44,621 bases of DNA from Betaproteobacteria bacterium (GCA_947479645.1 CANKAJ010000025.1:1-44621); one strand, 5' to 3'; numbered from the stretch's first letter, positions 32,659 to 41,828 are shown. Numbers and translations: made by a program. Notes: generated by a model from the sequence alone, not told the origin.

Positions 32659-33627
32659 ATGCGTTTCCCAATCCAGGTCATCCCATGCATCGCAGCGTTG
32701 TTGTCAGGTGCGGCGCTCGGACAGGACTCTGCGGCAAACTATCCCTCCCGGCCGGTCAATATCGTCGTGCCTTTTTCACCGGGTGCCGCCACCGATATCG
32801 AGGGCCGGCTGTATGCCAACGAGCTGAGCAAGAACCTTGGCCAGCAGTTCATCATGGACTTCAAGCCCGGCGCGGTAATGGCCGTGGGCATGAACTTCGC
32901 CGTCAAGCAAAAGCCCGATGGCTATACGCTGGTGTGGGTGTCCTCGACCTACTCGCTGCTGCCGCTGCTGACCAAGGCCTATGACACGTATCGCGATTTC
33001 GACCAGATCGCGCTGATGAGCAAGCGCAGTGCCATCCTGGCAGTGTCGAACAATCTGCCCGTGCATAACGTGAAGGAGTACATCGCCTATGCCAAGTCGC
33101 ATCCGGGTGAGATCAATTTCGCGACGGGCGGCAATGGCGGCATCCAGCATCTGACCGGCTTGTGGCTGACCAGTGCCACCAATACCAATGTGACCTTTGT
33201 GCATTACAAGTCGATCAGCGCGGCTTATCCGGATCTGATGGCCGGGCGCACCCACATGATTCCGGGCACTTTCGCCGCTGCTTTTCCCATGGTCAAGATC
33301 GGCAAGATTCGAGGGATTGCCATTGCCAGCCTGCAGCGCAACCCGGCGCTGCCCGACCTGCCCACGGCTACTGAGCAAGGTGTGCCCGGCTTCGAATATT
33401 CCAGCTGGCTGGGGCTGGTGGCGCCAGTCAAGACGCCGGTACCCATCATCAACAAGCTGTATGGGGAGCTGGTCAAGATCATCAAGATTCCGGAGATCAA
33501 GGAAAAGCTGGGTGATGAGACCACGCTGCTGGCACTGCCACCGGCGGAATTCCGCAAGGTGTCCATGACCGAGACCGAGCGCTGGAAGAAGCTGGTCGCG
33601 GACAACAACATCAAGTTCGAGGACTGA
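32659..33627 (+). CDS. Bug/TctC solute-binding protein, array B copy 3
   Basis: 322 residues from the ATG at 32659 after AAAGGAG; the frame is open upstream but overlaps copy 2 and has no leader. The signal peptide MRFPIQVIPCIAALLSGAA is cut near ALGQ. The loop is FSPGAATDIEGR. Where others have KPGGGTTIG it reads KPGAVMAVG, and KAAPDGYTL is KQKPDGYTL, so the cleft is partly remodelled. It is the sister of copy 4, sharing IQHLTGLWL-SAT and VHYK at the same positions. Confidence 0.92.
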   Translation: MRFPIQVIPCIAALLSGAALGQDSAANYPSRPVNIVVPFSPGAATDIEGRLYANELSKNLGQQFIMDFKPGAVMAVGMNFAVKQKPDGYTLVWVSSTYSLLPLLTKAYDTYRDFDQIALMSKRSAILAVSNNLPVHNVKEYIAYAKSHPGEINFATGGNGGIQHLTGLWLTSATNTNVTFVHYKSISAAYPDLMAGRTHMIPGTFAAAFPMVKIGKIRGIAIASLQRNPALPDLPTATEQGVPGFEYSSWLGLVAPVKTPVPIINKLYGELVKIIKIPEIKEKLGDETTLLALPPAEFRKVSMTETERWKKLVADNNIKFED

Positions 33628-33676
33628 CGCGCCCTGCCATCGGGGAAAGCGCGGGCCAATGCAGAAGGAGTACGTC

Positions 33677-34660
33677 ATGCGCCATGTCGGCTGGTGTTGT
33701 GCAGCGCTGTTATCCGCGCTGTCATCCATGCTGTTGCCTGGAATGGTGCTGGCCCAGCCTGTTGCCTACCCATCCCGGCCGGTGACCATGATCGTGCCTT
33801 TCGTGCCCGGGGCTGCAACCGACATCGAGGGGCGCATCTATGCCAGCCGGCTGAGTGAAAACCTGGGTCAGCAGTTTGTGCTGGATTTCAAGCCCGGCGG
33901 GACCATGACCATCGGCATGAATGCGGCGGTCAAGGCGGCGCCCGATGGCTATACCTTGCTGTATGTCTCGGCGAGTTATTCGTTGCTGCCGCTGATGGCG
34001 AGGAACCTGCCTTACGACCCGATGAAGAACTTCGAGCAGGTGTCGTTGCTGTCCAAACGCAGCGCACTGATTGTCATCAGCCCGTCGTTGCCGGTGAAGA
34101 ACGTGGCCGAGCTCATTGCCTATGTAAAAGCGCGTCCCGGGGAAATCAATTTCGCCACGGCCGGCGCGGGCAGCATCCAGCACCTGACCGGCTTGTGGCT
34201 GGCCAGTGCGACGGATACCCGCATGACCTATGTGCATTACAAGGCCGCCGGTGCGTCCTTCCCCGATGTCATGGCGGGCCGTGCCCATCTGACGCCCATG
34301 ACATTCCAGACCGGCCTCACCTATGTGAAGTCGGGCAAGCTGCGCGCCGTTGGCGTGGCCAGCATGGAACGCAATGCGCTGCTGCCGGATTTGCCAACCT
34401 TTGCGGAGCAGGGTGTGCCGGAATTCGAATACTCGACCTGGCTTGGGCTGCTGGCGCCGGAAAAGACGCCCCTGCCCATCATCAACAGGATTCAGGCTGA
34501 GTTGGTCAAGGTCATCAAGCATCCCGATGTGGCCCAGAAGCTGGGTGCCGAAACGCGGCTGATGGCCACCACGCCAGATGAGTTCCGGCGTCATGTCACG
34601 AGAGAGACCGAGCGCTGGCGCAAGCTGGTGCAGGAAAACGGTATCAGGTTTGAAGAGTAG
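33677..34660 (+). CDS. Bug/TctC solute-binding protein, array B copy 4
   Basis: 327 residues from the ATG at 33677 after AAGGAG. The leader MRHVGWCCAALLSALSSMLL is cut near VLAQ. The loop FVPGAATDIEGR is identical to copy 3 apart from V/S. INFATAGAGSIQHLTGLWLA, VHYKAAGASFPDVMAGRAHL and RKLVQENGIRFEE follow. Two Cys in the leader are removed on cleavage. The 49-base gap to copy 3 holds only the ribosome site. Confidence 0.92.
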   Translation: MRHVGWCCAALLSALSSMLLPGMVLAQPVAYPSRPVTMIVPFVPGAATDIEGRIYASRLSENLGQQFVLDFKPGGTMTIGMNAAVKAAPDGYTLLYVSASYSLLPLMARNLPYDPMKNFEQVSLLSKRSALIVISPSLPVKNVAELIAYVKARPGEINFATAGAGSIQHLTGLWLASATDTRMTYVHYKAAGASFPDVMAGRAHLTPMTFQTGLTYVKSGKLRAVGVASMERNALLPDLPTFAEQGVPEFEYSTWLGLLAPEKTPLPIINRIQAELVKVIKHPDVAQKLGAETRLMATTPDEFRRHVTRETERWRKLVQENGIRFEE

Positions 34661-34703
34661 CCGGCCGCAACATTTGAAGTGTCATCAGTGAGGGAGTGAA
34701 GCA

Positions 34704-35693
34704 ATGCGGTCTGGATTTGTCTTCGTGGCGCAGTTGATACTGGCCATAGCGTGGTGTTCAGGGCTTGCTTCGGCACAGAGTGCAGCCGATGCGTATCCCA
34801 GCAAGCCGGTGCAAGTGGTTATTCCCTACGGGCCCGGCGGCGCGACCGACCTGGAAGCGCGTCTGTATGCGCTGAAACTGAGCGACGCCATGGGACGTCC
34901 CTTTGTGCTTGATTTCAAGCCCGGCGCCGGTTCCATGCTGGGTACCGCGCTCGTGGCCAAAGCGGTGCCCGATGGCTATTCGATACTGATTACATCGGCG
35001 TCGTTGTCGGTCGCGCCGGCCTTGTACAAGGACTTGTCCTACGATCCTGCCAGGGATCTGGCGCCCGTATCGCTGATGAGCAAGCGTGCCACCATGCTGC
35101 TGATGAATCCTGCGTCACCGTTCAAGACATTCCCGGAGTTTCTGGCGTATGCCCGCGCCAATCCGGGCGCCATCAACTTCGGCACCTCGGGTGCAGGTGG
35201 CATCATTCATTTGTCGGGGGCATGGCTGGCCAGTCTCACCAATATCAAGGTGACTTTCGTTCACTACAAGGGTTCAGGCACCATGTATGCCGATCTGCTG
35301 GCCGGGCGGGTGCAGGTGACGCCGGTGACATTTACGACCGGGCTTCCGTACATCAAGTCGGCAAAACTGAAAGCATTGGCGGGTACCAATCTGGAACGTT
35401 CCAAGCTGATGCCGGATGTGCTTACCGTGGCGGAGCAAGGCGTGCCCGGTTATGAGTACCCCAGCTGGTTGGGTATTCTTGCGCCGGGCGGAACGCCGCC
35501 CGCGATCGTCAACAAACTGAGCGTTGAACTGGCAAAAATTGCCAGAGCACCGGATGTCGTCCAGAAGTTGTCGGACGCCGACGGCAGCCTGATGGTGGGC
35601 AGCACGCCGGAACAATTCAAACAATTGATCCTGACCGAGATCGGTCGCTGGAAAAAGCTGGTGGTGGAAACGGGTATCAAGCTGGAAGAATAA
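34704..35693 (+). CDS. Bug/TctC solute-binding protein, array B copy 5
   Basis: 329 residues; GAGGGAG precedes the ATG. The leader MRSGFVFVAQLILAIAWCSG is cut near ASAQ. The loop YGPGGATDLEAR keeps one array-A-like GG but has the array-B Glu. It differs from copies 3 and 4 at SASLSVAPALYKDLSYDPARD and in an extra residue near the end (LSDADGSLMVGSTPEQF). It is closest to copy 6 in the ALYK-x-L-YDP region. Confidence 0.92.
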   Translation: MRSGFVFVAQLILAIAWCSGLASAQSAADAYPSKPVQVVIPYGPGGATDLEARLYALKLSDAMGRPFVLDFKPGAGSMLGTALVAKAVPDGYSILITSASLSVAPALYKDLSYDPARDLAPVSLMSKRATMLLMNPASPFKTFPEFLAYARANPGAINFGTSGAGGIIHLSGAWLASLTNIKVTFVHYKGSGTMYADLLAGRVQVTPVTFTTGLPYIKSAKLKALAGTNLERSKLMPDVLTVAEQGVPGYEYPSWLGILAPGGTPPAIVNKLSVELAKIARAPDVVQKLSDADGSLMVGSTPEQFKQLILTEIGRWKKLVVETGIKLEE

Positions 35694-35739
35694 TCGGTGG
35701 TTGGTCCCGTTCCAGAACAAACTTTCGCAAGGAGTCGTT

Positions 35740-36714
35740 GTGCCAAACCGAGTTTTGTCGTGCTCTTGTCTTGTCGTTATGACTTTATTGCCGGGTGCTG
35801 TCTTTTCCCAGGCGGCTGATTACCCGTCAAGACAGGTGACGCTGATCGTGCCGTTCGGACCGGGCGCATCGACCGATATCGAGGCGCGTCTCTACACCCA
35901 GAAGCTGACGGAAATGAGTGGCCAGTCCTATGTGGTTGATTACAAGCCCGGCGCTGGCACGACCATCGGCTCGGCCTTTGTGGCGCGCGCGGTGCCGGAT
36001 GGCTATACGCTGCTCGCAATCACCGGCAGTTACACGGCTTCGCCGGCGTTGTACAAAACCTTGCCCTATGACCCCATCAAGGATTTCGCGCCGATCTCGC
36101 TCATGAGCAAACGCACCACTGTCATCGTGGCGCATCCGGCCACGCCGTACAAGAATGTGCCCGAATACATTGCCTACGCCAAGGCGCATCCCGGGGAAGT
36201 CAATGTCTCAACGACCGGGTCGGGTGGGTCGCCCCACTTGAATGCAGCCTGGTTTCACAGCCTGTCCAATACCAATGCCACTTTCGTGCACTACAAGGCG
36301 GCTGCGGCCGGGCAGGCCGACCTGATGGCGGGGCGCGTGCAGGTGACCTTCACGACGCTGCTCAGCGCGCTGCCGCATCTGAAGTCCGGGAAACTGAAGC
36401 TGCTGGGCATCGGTAATGCCGAGCGCAGTCCCATGCTTCCGGGGGCGCTTCCTGCGGCCGAGCAGGGATTGACGGGTTACGACTACACCAGCCTGTTCGC
36501 CATCATGGCGCCGGCGGCAACGCCGCCCGCCATCGTTGCCAAGCTCAATGCCGAACTGGGCAGGGTTGCCAAGGCAACCGACATCGTGGCAAAGCTGGAG
36601 GCCGACGGCGGCCTGATGGTCGCCAGCACACCGCAGCAATTGCGGCAATTGCTGGTAACGGAAATCGCGCGCTATCGCAAGCTCGTGCAGGAAGCCGGAA
36701 TTACGCCGGAGTAG
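35740..36714 (+). CDS. Bug/TctC solute-binding protein, array B copy 6
   Basis: 324 residues from the GTG at 35740, chosen because AAGGAG lies just upstream and the leader (VPNRVLSCSCLVVMTLLPGA, cut near VFSQ) starts there. The loop is FGPGASTDIEAR. The third-lobe stretch diverges most in the array: VSTTGSGGSPHLNAAWFHSL replaces the IQHLTGLWL pattern, so its ligand probably differs. A weak CTGCCC/GGGCAG hairpin at 36730-36751 follows, closing the array before the PrpD gene. Confidence 0.92.
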   Translation: MPNRVLSCSCLVVMTLLPGAVFSQAADYPSRQVTLIVPFGPGASTDIEARLYTQKLTEMSGQSYVVDYKPGAGTTIGSAFVARAVPDGYTLLAITGSYTASPALYKTLPYDPIKDFAPISLMSKRTTVIVAHPATPYKNVPEYIAYAKAHPGEVNVSTTGSGGSPHLNAAWFHSLSNTNATFVHYKAAAAGQADLMAGRVQVTFTTLLSALPHLKSGKLKLLGIGNAERSPMLPGALPAAEQGLTGYDYTSLFAIMAPAATPPAIVAKLNAELGRVAKATDIVAKLEADGGLMVASTPQQLRQLLVTEIARYRKLVQEAGITPE

Positions 36715-36884
36715 GCGCTGATTTCAAACCTGCCCTCAGAGAGTTGGGCAGAAAAGTCGCCGATCGGGGAAAATTGAGGCTCGCTCTGGTAAGTAGCGCG
36801 GACTGATTGTCTGATCCTCTCCGGGATAATTCGAACACAGACCGACGCCCATCCAGCAATCACTGATATTGAAAGGCCGCTACC

Positions 36885-38234
36885 TTGTCGCAATCCTCTT
36901 TTACTGCCGCGCAGTCACTTGCCCAATTTGTCGCGGAGTTGTCGTATTCGGAAATCCCCGCGGCCGTGGTCGAGCGTGCCAAGGACTGCATCATCGACAC
37001 GGTGGCCGTGGCCAGTTTCGGCGCGCGGTTTCCCTGGAGTCGCATGCTGGTCGAGCATGCCAAACAGTACGGCAGCGGTGGCGCCTGCACGATTCTTGGG
37101 GTTCCCGGTCTGCGTCTGCACGCCCCCTACGCGGCGCTTGCCAATGGCGCACTGACACATGCCTATGAACAGGACAGCCTGCGTCAGCCCGGTGCGGGTG
37201 TGCATCCCGGTGCAACCATCGTGCCTGCCGTATTGGCGGCCTGTGAAGAGACCGGTGCCGACGGCAAGACCGCCATCGCCGCATTTGTGGCCGGTTGCGA
37301 AGTCCTGTTTCGTATTGGCGCTGCATCCCATCACACCAGCGAGAAGCTGGGCTTTCATGCGCCGGGACTGACCGGCCCCTATGGTGCCGCGGTTGCGGCC
37401 GGACGGGTGTATGGATTGACGGCGGAGCAACTGGTCAATGCTCTGGGCATCGCCGGATCACTGTCTTCCGGATTGCTGGCCTTTACCAAGGCCAGTCAGG
37501 GCGCCATGGTGAAGCGTTTGCATATGGGCCGGGCCTGCGAGTCCGGCATCCTCGCCGCCAGGCTGGCCCAGCAGGGTTATACCGGCCCGGAAACCATTCT
37601 TGAGGGCAGGTTCGGTTTTCTGGAAGTGTATTGCCGCGAAGGCGAGGCGGCGCTGCTCACGGCCGGCCTTGGGCAGGATTGGGAAGCGCTGCGCATCTGC
37701 ATGAAGCGTTATGCCTGCCATGTGACCGCGCATAATCCGGTGCAGGCACTGCGCGAACTGATGACCGAGCACGCATTTCAGGGTGGCGACGTCGAACATA
37801 TCGCGCTGGAAGCCAGCGAGAAAATCGTCAGCCACCACGATATCCGTGAGCCCAACGACATCATGCAGGCCCAGTACAGCGTGCCATTTTGTATCGCGCT
37901 GGCCCTGTTCCGGGATCCGGATGACGCAGCCTCTTTCGACGACAGTGCGGTCAGCGATCTGGCCATCCGTGCTGCCTGCCGCAACATCAGCGTGAGCGCG
38001 GCCAAGTCTTCCAGGACGGCGTGGAGCAGTCGCATCAAGGTCCGTCTCAAGGATGGTCGCGAATTCGCTCGCGACGGCGAGTCCTTCAAGGGCATGCCCA
38101 AGGATCCGCTCAGCCGCGCTGAATTACAGCGAAAATTCATGCTGCTGACCAAGTCGGGAGACAATGACAAGGCATCCGCCGAGTTGTTTGAACATTTGTC
38201 CCTGCTTGAAACCCAATCGCATTTTCTGCGCTGA
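36885..38234 (+). CDS. MmgE/PrpD family protein, copy 3
   Basis: 449 residues from a TTG at 36885 preceded by GAAAGG; no in-frame ATG gives a complete N-terminus. It is only distantly related to the two PrpD proteins at 22.6-25.6 kb. The active-site regions are HAYEQDSLRQPGAGVHPGA (in place of MDYDDAHTGGAGH), LGFHAPGLTGPYGAA (His kept) and MVKRLHMGRACESG (Lys and His kept). The family Asp pair reads EQD, so chemistry or substrate may differ. It ends LSLLETQSHFLR. Cytoplasmic. It lies after the six Bug genes and 27 bases before the hypothetical gene, so the two may be co-expressed. Confidence 0.9.
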   Translation: MSQSSFTAAQSLAQFVAELSYSEIPAAVVERAKDCIIDTVAVASFGARFPWSRMLVEHAKQYGSGGACTILGVPGLRLHAPYAALANGALTHAYEQDSLRQPGAGVHPGATIVPAVLAACEETGADGKTAIAAFVAGCEVLFRIGAASHHTSEKLGFHAPGLTGPYGAAVAAGRVYGLTAEQLVNALGIAGSLSSGLLAFTKASQGAMVKRLHMGRACESGILAARLAQQGYTGPETILEGRFGFLEVYCREGEAALLTAGLGQDWEALRICMKRYACHVTAHNPVQALRELMTEHAFQGGDVEHIALEASEKIVSHHDIREPNDIMQAQYSVPFCIALALFRDPDDAASFDDSAVSDLAIRAACRNISVSAAKSSRTAWSSRIKVRLKDGREFARDGESFKGMPKDPLSRAELQRKFMLLTKSGDNDKASAELFEHLSLLETQSHFLR

Positions 38235-38261
38235 GTTATTCAGCGAATTTCTGGAGGAAGA

Positions 38262-38846
38262 ATGGCGCTGTTAATTGAAGCGATCTGCGTGGTTGTTCGT
38301 GTTGATGCAATCAAACGCAAGTTTGTTGGCGGGGTCGATGGTTTCATGCGCACGCTGCCCAATGGGGCGCTGTGCGTAGACAATTGGCTGGCACGACTGG
38401 CCTTCATGGCGCCGCGCGAGGCGGTCGAATATATTGCCCACCTGGAGCGATCCGGCTTGCGCTTTGTCAAGGATGACAAGGCCTTTGACATTGTGATTGT
38501 CGACCAGACTCAGGGTCCCACTGCGCCTTGCGACTGGCTGGAATTTTCCAGGACGCCCTACAAGAGTGCAGAAGGGGTGGTGGGCGGATTGCTGTCCGTC
38601 GTCTCCTACAAGGGATTGCCCGGGCATCCATTGGAGCCGGTTGAAGTCGAATTGTCACCGACAGCACTGGTCACACCGCCAGACTGGCAGTACGCCGGTT
38701 CGATGAGTGAAAAAAGCGTCACAGTTGCGCAGGGTGAGGTGAGCGAGCGGATGAAATATCTGCGCAGCGAAGGCAACATGTCCATCTTTCTCGACACCCA
38801 GAGCGGCGAGGAAGTCGGGATCCTCCGCTCCAATCTGCCCGGCTAG
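38262..38846 (+). CDS. Conserved hypothetical protein
   Basis: 194 residues; GGAGGAAGA precedes the ATG. It opens MALLIEAICVVVRVDAIKRKF, has PNGALCVDNWLARLAFMAPR and VEYIAHLERSGLRFV in the middle, and FDIVIVDQTQGPTAPCDWLEF further on. I recall the same layout in uncharacterised bacterial proteins, but no function is assigned. The central part looks like a small alpha/beta domain. There is no signal peptide or membrane segment. The C-terminal 60 residues are less patterned. It lies directly after PrpD copy 3 and could be a partner of it, but nothing in the sequence shows the activity. Confidence 0.7.
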   Translation: MALLIEAICVVVRVDAIKRKFVGGVDGFMRTLPNGALCVDNWLARLAFMAPREAVEYIAHLERSGLRFVKDDKAFDIVIVDQTQGPTAPCDWLEFSRTPYKSAEGVVGGLLSVVSYKGLPGHPLEPVEVELSPTALVTPPDWQYAGSMSEKSVTVAQGEVSERMKYLRSEGNMSIFLDTQSGEEVGILRSNLPG

Positions 38847-38853
38847 TGAATGA

Positions 38854-38875
38854 GGTCAGCCACACTGGTCTGACC
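38854..38875. terminator. Hairpin between convergent genes
   Basis: GGTCAG (38854-38859) pairs with CTGACC (38870-38875) around a 10-base loop. It is placed between the convergent hypothetical and lipoprotein genes, so it could serve both. The stem is short and lacks a T-tract. Confidence 0.4.
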
Positions 38876-38886
38876 GCTCTTCGCAA

Positions 38887-39396
38887 TCAGGGATAATCGC
38901 ACGCACCCTCATGGGAAGTGCGGGTGCGTCGCGAGGTTCCGGTGACTTTGCCGCTCAGGTCAAAGTGCACATTCAGGAATGCTTCGACAAATCCGGCCTG
39001 TTCAATCCGGTACGTCCAGACCACGTCATTGATTTTTTCATAGGTCAGCGCCCGCCCGGGGTGTCCCAGTAGCGCGATGATCTCGGGCTGGGTCAGTCCT
39101 GGCTGGACTTTCGCGAAATATGACTCCTGGAGCACCTGTTGAATGTCGCGAACCTTGCCGTCGCGGCCCACATTCACCATGAACGTAAAGTGGCCGCAGG
39201 GCCCCCGTGCATATTCGAGTTGGCGTCCGCCATCCGCCAGAGACAGTTCTCCGCTCGGTTTGCCCATGCGGGCGATGAGGTCGGCTTCACTGGCGCCGGC
39301 TGAAAGATTGCCAGGCCCCGTGCTGACGCAGGCCGCAAGCAGCAGTGCCCCAACGAGAGGTAAGGAATTCCTGGCTATTCTGTCTATTGATCGCAT
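38887..39396 (-). CDS. Small lipoprotein with two SmpA/BamE-like units
   Basis: 169 residues from the ATG at 39396, which follows AAAGGAG; a longer reading from 39414 lacks a ribosome site. The leader ends in the lipobox LLAAC, so it is expected to be lipid-anchored in the envelope. The mature part has two repeats of a short pattern seen in BamE/SmpA-like proteins: ASEADLIARMGKPSGE with LEYARGPCG, then LTQPEIIALLGHPGRALTYE with VVWTYRIEQAG. Each starts with a helix and a GxP turn and ends in a strand. It is probably an outer-membrane-associated protein. A Cys pair (GPCG and GACDYP) could bond. The family match is by eye only. Confidence 0.75.
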   Translation of the reverse strand: MRSIDRIARNSLPLVGALLLAACVSTGPGNLSAGASEADLIARMGKPSGELSLADGGRQLEYARGPCGHFTFMVNVGRDGKVRDIQQVLQESYFAKVQPGLTQPEIIALLGHPGRALTYEKINDVVWTYRIEQAGFVEAFLNVHFDLSGKVTGTSRRTRTSHEGACDYP

Positions 39397-39512
39397 TGGT
39401 TTTCTCCTTTGCAAATGTCAGAGTCATGCAGGTGAAGTTCGTGTTGAATCCAGGCTGCCGCACGGGTTCCCGCTCCGGTTTCCGGTCATTCAGAACTGAT
39501 TTCTCAGGACGC

Positions 39513-39600
39513 ACTGAACAAGCAACCCGCGTCCCTTGCATTTTCCCTACTTCAGAGGAAACACCGGGTACGCTGTGCCAGAAGACCGGTCTTGTTCAGT
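39513..39600 (-). repeat. Inverted-repeat element, copy B (88 bp)
   Basis: This element runs from ACTGAACAAG (39513-39522) to CTTGTTCAGT (39591-39600). On the minus strand it contains GTGTTTCCTCTGAAGT followed by AGGG, matching copy A at 9137-9226. Length differs by 2 bases. It lies between the divergent lipoprotein and allophanate hydrolase genes, in a stretch of 462 bases that otherwise holds only promoter sequence. Confidence 0.7.
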
Positions 39601-39762
39601 AGCGCTTCAATTGTAATCCTTGTCCGGATCGGGGAGGCGTGCCCCAGTTCGGCGCGTCAGTCACTTGATGGTGCCTGCAGAAGCAGGCTTCCAGCCGCCT
39701 TCATCTTTACCCGCCGTCTTCGGTGTTTTTCCTTTCATTCAGTGAGTTGCAGTCGAACTAGG

Positions 39763-39827
39763 CTTGTATCGGCACTTCGGGTGGTCGGCTGGCATGGGAG
39801 GTGCTTGAGTACAAGCTGGGATACAAG
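39763..39827 (+). promoter_or_regulatory. Clustered CTTGTATC half-sites upstream of the allophanate operon
   Basis: CTTGTATC (39763-39770), CTTGAGTACAAG (39804-39815) and GATACAAG (39820-39827) occur within 65 bases. The outer two are exact inverted repeats of each other, and the middle one is a near-palindrome with the same CTTG/CAAG ends. They end 31 bases before the chosen start of the hydrolase gene. This resembles an operator for a dimeric repressor of GntR type, with two or three binding positions. Confidence 0.4.
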
Positions 39828-39858
39828 ATGACCGTCAATTGGCGTGGAAGTCATGTCA

Positions 39859-41748
39859 ATGCAGGGCAGCAATCGGAAACATTTGTCAATGAGCTTAAAA
39901 CACAATACCCGCCTACCCGTCACAGTCAGTGCATGGCTGGACAGCTATCGCGGCGGCGCTGACCCGAGAACCTTGTTGATGAAGTGTTTGCGCCAGGCCA
40001 GGGACGCCAGTCCGAGTGCGACATGGATTTATCTCGCCACCGATGCCGATCTGGAAAAGCAGCTTGAAGCGTTGCAAGCCATGGTCAGCGGAATATCCGG
40101 GATTGATGAACTGATCAAACGCTTTCCGCTTTATGCAATACCGTATGCAGTCAAGGACAATATTGATATTGCGGGTGTGCCCACCACGGCCGCTTGCCCG
40201 GCCTACCGGTATGTTGCAGGCAAGTCTGCATTGGTGGTGCAGCGTCTTCAGTCGGCCGGCGCGCTATGGATAGGCAAGTCGAACCTGGATCAGTTTGCGA
40301 CAGGACTGGTCGGCACGCGCTCTCCCTATGGCAAACCTGCATCCGTATTCAGCGCTGATCATATCAGCGGCGGCTCCAGTTCCGGTTCGGCGGTGGCTGT
40401 GGCTGCCGGGCTTGTGCCTTTTGCACTGGGGACGGATACGGCGGGTTCGGGCCGTGTGCCCGCCGCTTTCAATCAGTTGGTCGGCTTGAAGCCGACCCCG
40501 GGAAGAGTCAGCGCCAGCGGTGTGGTGCCGGCATGCCGGACCCTCGATTGTGTATCAGTGCTCGCGTTGACCGTGGATGATGCAGCACACGTGTTGGCTG
40601 TTATTGAAGGCGTCGATGCCGGCGACAGTTACAGCAATTTCAAGCCGGGGCCGGTTGACTGGAAGCGCAGCGCCGGTGCCTTGCGTGTCGGTGTTCCCAA
40701 AGTATCGCGCCTTGAACCCGACAGCGAGTATGCTGCGCAATACGGGAAAGCGCTGGAACACGCCAAGGCACTCGGGCATGCCATCGTGCCCGTTGATTTT
40801 ACCGCCCTGCACCGCACGGCGGATCTGCTTTACTCCGGCCCGTGGGTGGCCGAGCGCCATACTGTAGCGGGGGAATTGCTGAAGGCGGCTCCGGATTCAA
40901 TCGACCCCTCAGTCGACCCGGCGGTGCGCTCGATTATTCTTTCCGCTGACAACTTCAGTGCTGCTGACGCGTTTCGTGGCCAATATGAGCTCAAGCAGTT
41001 GCAGGTCGAGACCCGGTCGGTGTGGGACGAGGTCGATGTGCTGCTGGTGCCGACTGCGCCGGTTCATCCTCGTTTTACCGACATCGCCGAGGATCCGCTG
41101 GGCGTCAACAGGATGCTCGGTATCTATACCAACTTTGTCAATTTGCTGGGTTGGTGTGCGCTCGCACTGCCTGCCGGCACCACTGCATACGGTCTGCCAT
41201 TTGGCGTGACCTTCATTGCGCCGGCCAATCACGATGTGCCGATTGCGGCGCTCGGCCGTGAATGGCAGGCCAGCATTGATTTGCCGCTGGGCGGAACCGG
41301 GGTGAAATCCGGTGATGCAGGGATGGTCACTGCATTGCGCACTCCGGCGGTGCAGAAAACACTGCCAGTGGCCGTTGTTGGGGCGCATCTGTCGGGTATG
41401 CCGCTGAATGGACAACTGATCGAGCGTGGCGCGCGGTTGCTCATGAAGACCACCACGGCGCCGCACTACCGGTTCTATGCGCTTCCCGGCACGGTGCCGC
41501 CGAAACCCGGCATGGTGCGCGTGGCAGCGGGCGGATGCGGGATCGAGGTGGAAGTCTGGGACCTGCCGCTCGCCCATGTCGGCTCATTTCTTGCGTTGAT
41601 TCCGTCGCCACTTGCACTGGGAAGCGTGGAGCTGAGCAATGGTCAATGGGTGCATGGTTTCCTGTGCGAGTCCCATGCCGTGACCAATGCCGAAGATATC
41701 AGCCGCTTTGGCGGGTGGCGCAGCTACATGCAATCGCGTGCTGCCTGA
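39859..41748 (+). CDS. atzF: Allophanate hydrolase
   Basis: 629 residues from the ATG at 39859, 8 bases after GGAAG; an ATG at 39889 and a GTG at 39844 are alternatives. It converts allophanate (urea-1-carboxylate) to ammonia and carbon dioxide in the cytoplasm. The amidase-signature triad is visible and correctly spaced: Lys99 in AVKDNID, Ser173 in ISGGSSSGSA and Ser197 in GTDTAGSGR. The C-terminal allophanate hydrolase domain is present from about residue 455 (LPVAVVGAHLSGMPLNGQL, IEVEVWDLPLAHVGSFL, ALGSVELSNGQWVHGF). Its ABC transporter follows. The usual partners, urea carboxylase or biuret hydrolase, are not in the window, so the upstream substrate (urea, biuret, cyanurate or a pyrimidine product) is open. 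Confidence 0.9.
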   Translation: MQGSNRKHLSMSLKHNTRLPVTVSAWLDSYRGGADPRTLLMKCLRQARDASPSATWIYLATDADLEKQLEALQAMVSGISGIDELIKRFPLYAIPYAVKDNIDIAGVPTTAACPAYRYVAGKSALVVQRLQSAGALWIGKSNLDQFATGLVGTRSPYGKPASVFSADHISGGSSSGSAVAVAAGLVPFALGTDTAGSGRVPAAFNQLVGLKPTPGRVSASGVVPACRTLDCVSVLALTVDDAAHVLAVIEGVDAGDSYSNFKPGPVDWKRSAGALRVGVPKVSRLEPDSEYAAQYGKALEHAKALGHAIVPVDFTALHRTADLLYSGPWVAERHTVAGELLKAAPDSIDPSVDPAVRSIILSADNFSAADAFRGQYELKQLQVETRSVWDEVDVLLVPTAPVHPRFTDIAEDPLGVNRMLGIYTNFVNLLGWCALALPAGTTAYGLPFGVTFIAPANHDVPIAALGREWQASIDLPLGGTGVKSGDAGMVTALRTPAVQKTLPVAVVGAHLSGMPLNGQLIERGARLLMKTTTAPHYRFYALPGTVPPKPGMVRVAAGGCGIEVEVWDLPLAHVGSFLALIPSPLALGSVELSNGQWVHGFLCESHAVTNAEDISRFGGWRSYMQSRAA

Positions 41749-41828
41749 ATGGAAAATTTTGACTTTCATTGTCGCAAGCTGAACCCGAGGGCTCACCCAA
41801 ATATCGTAATCACAGACAGGGGATCACC

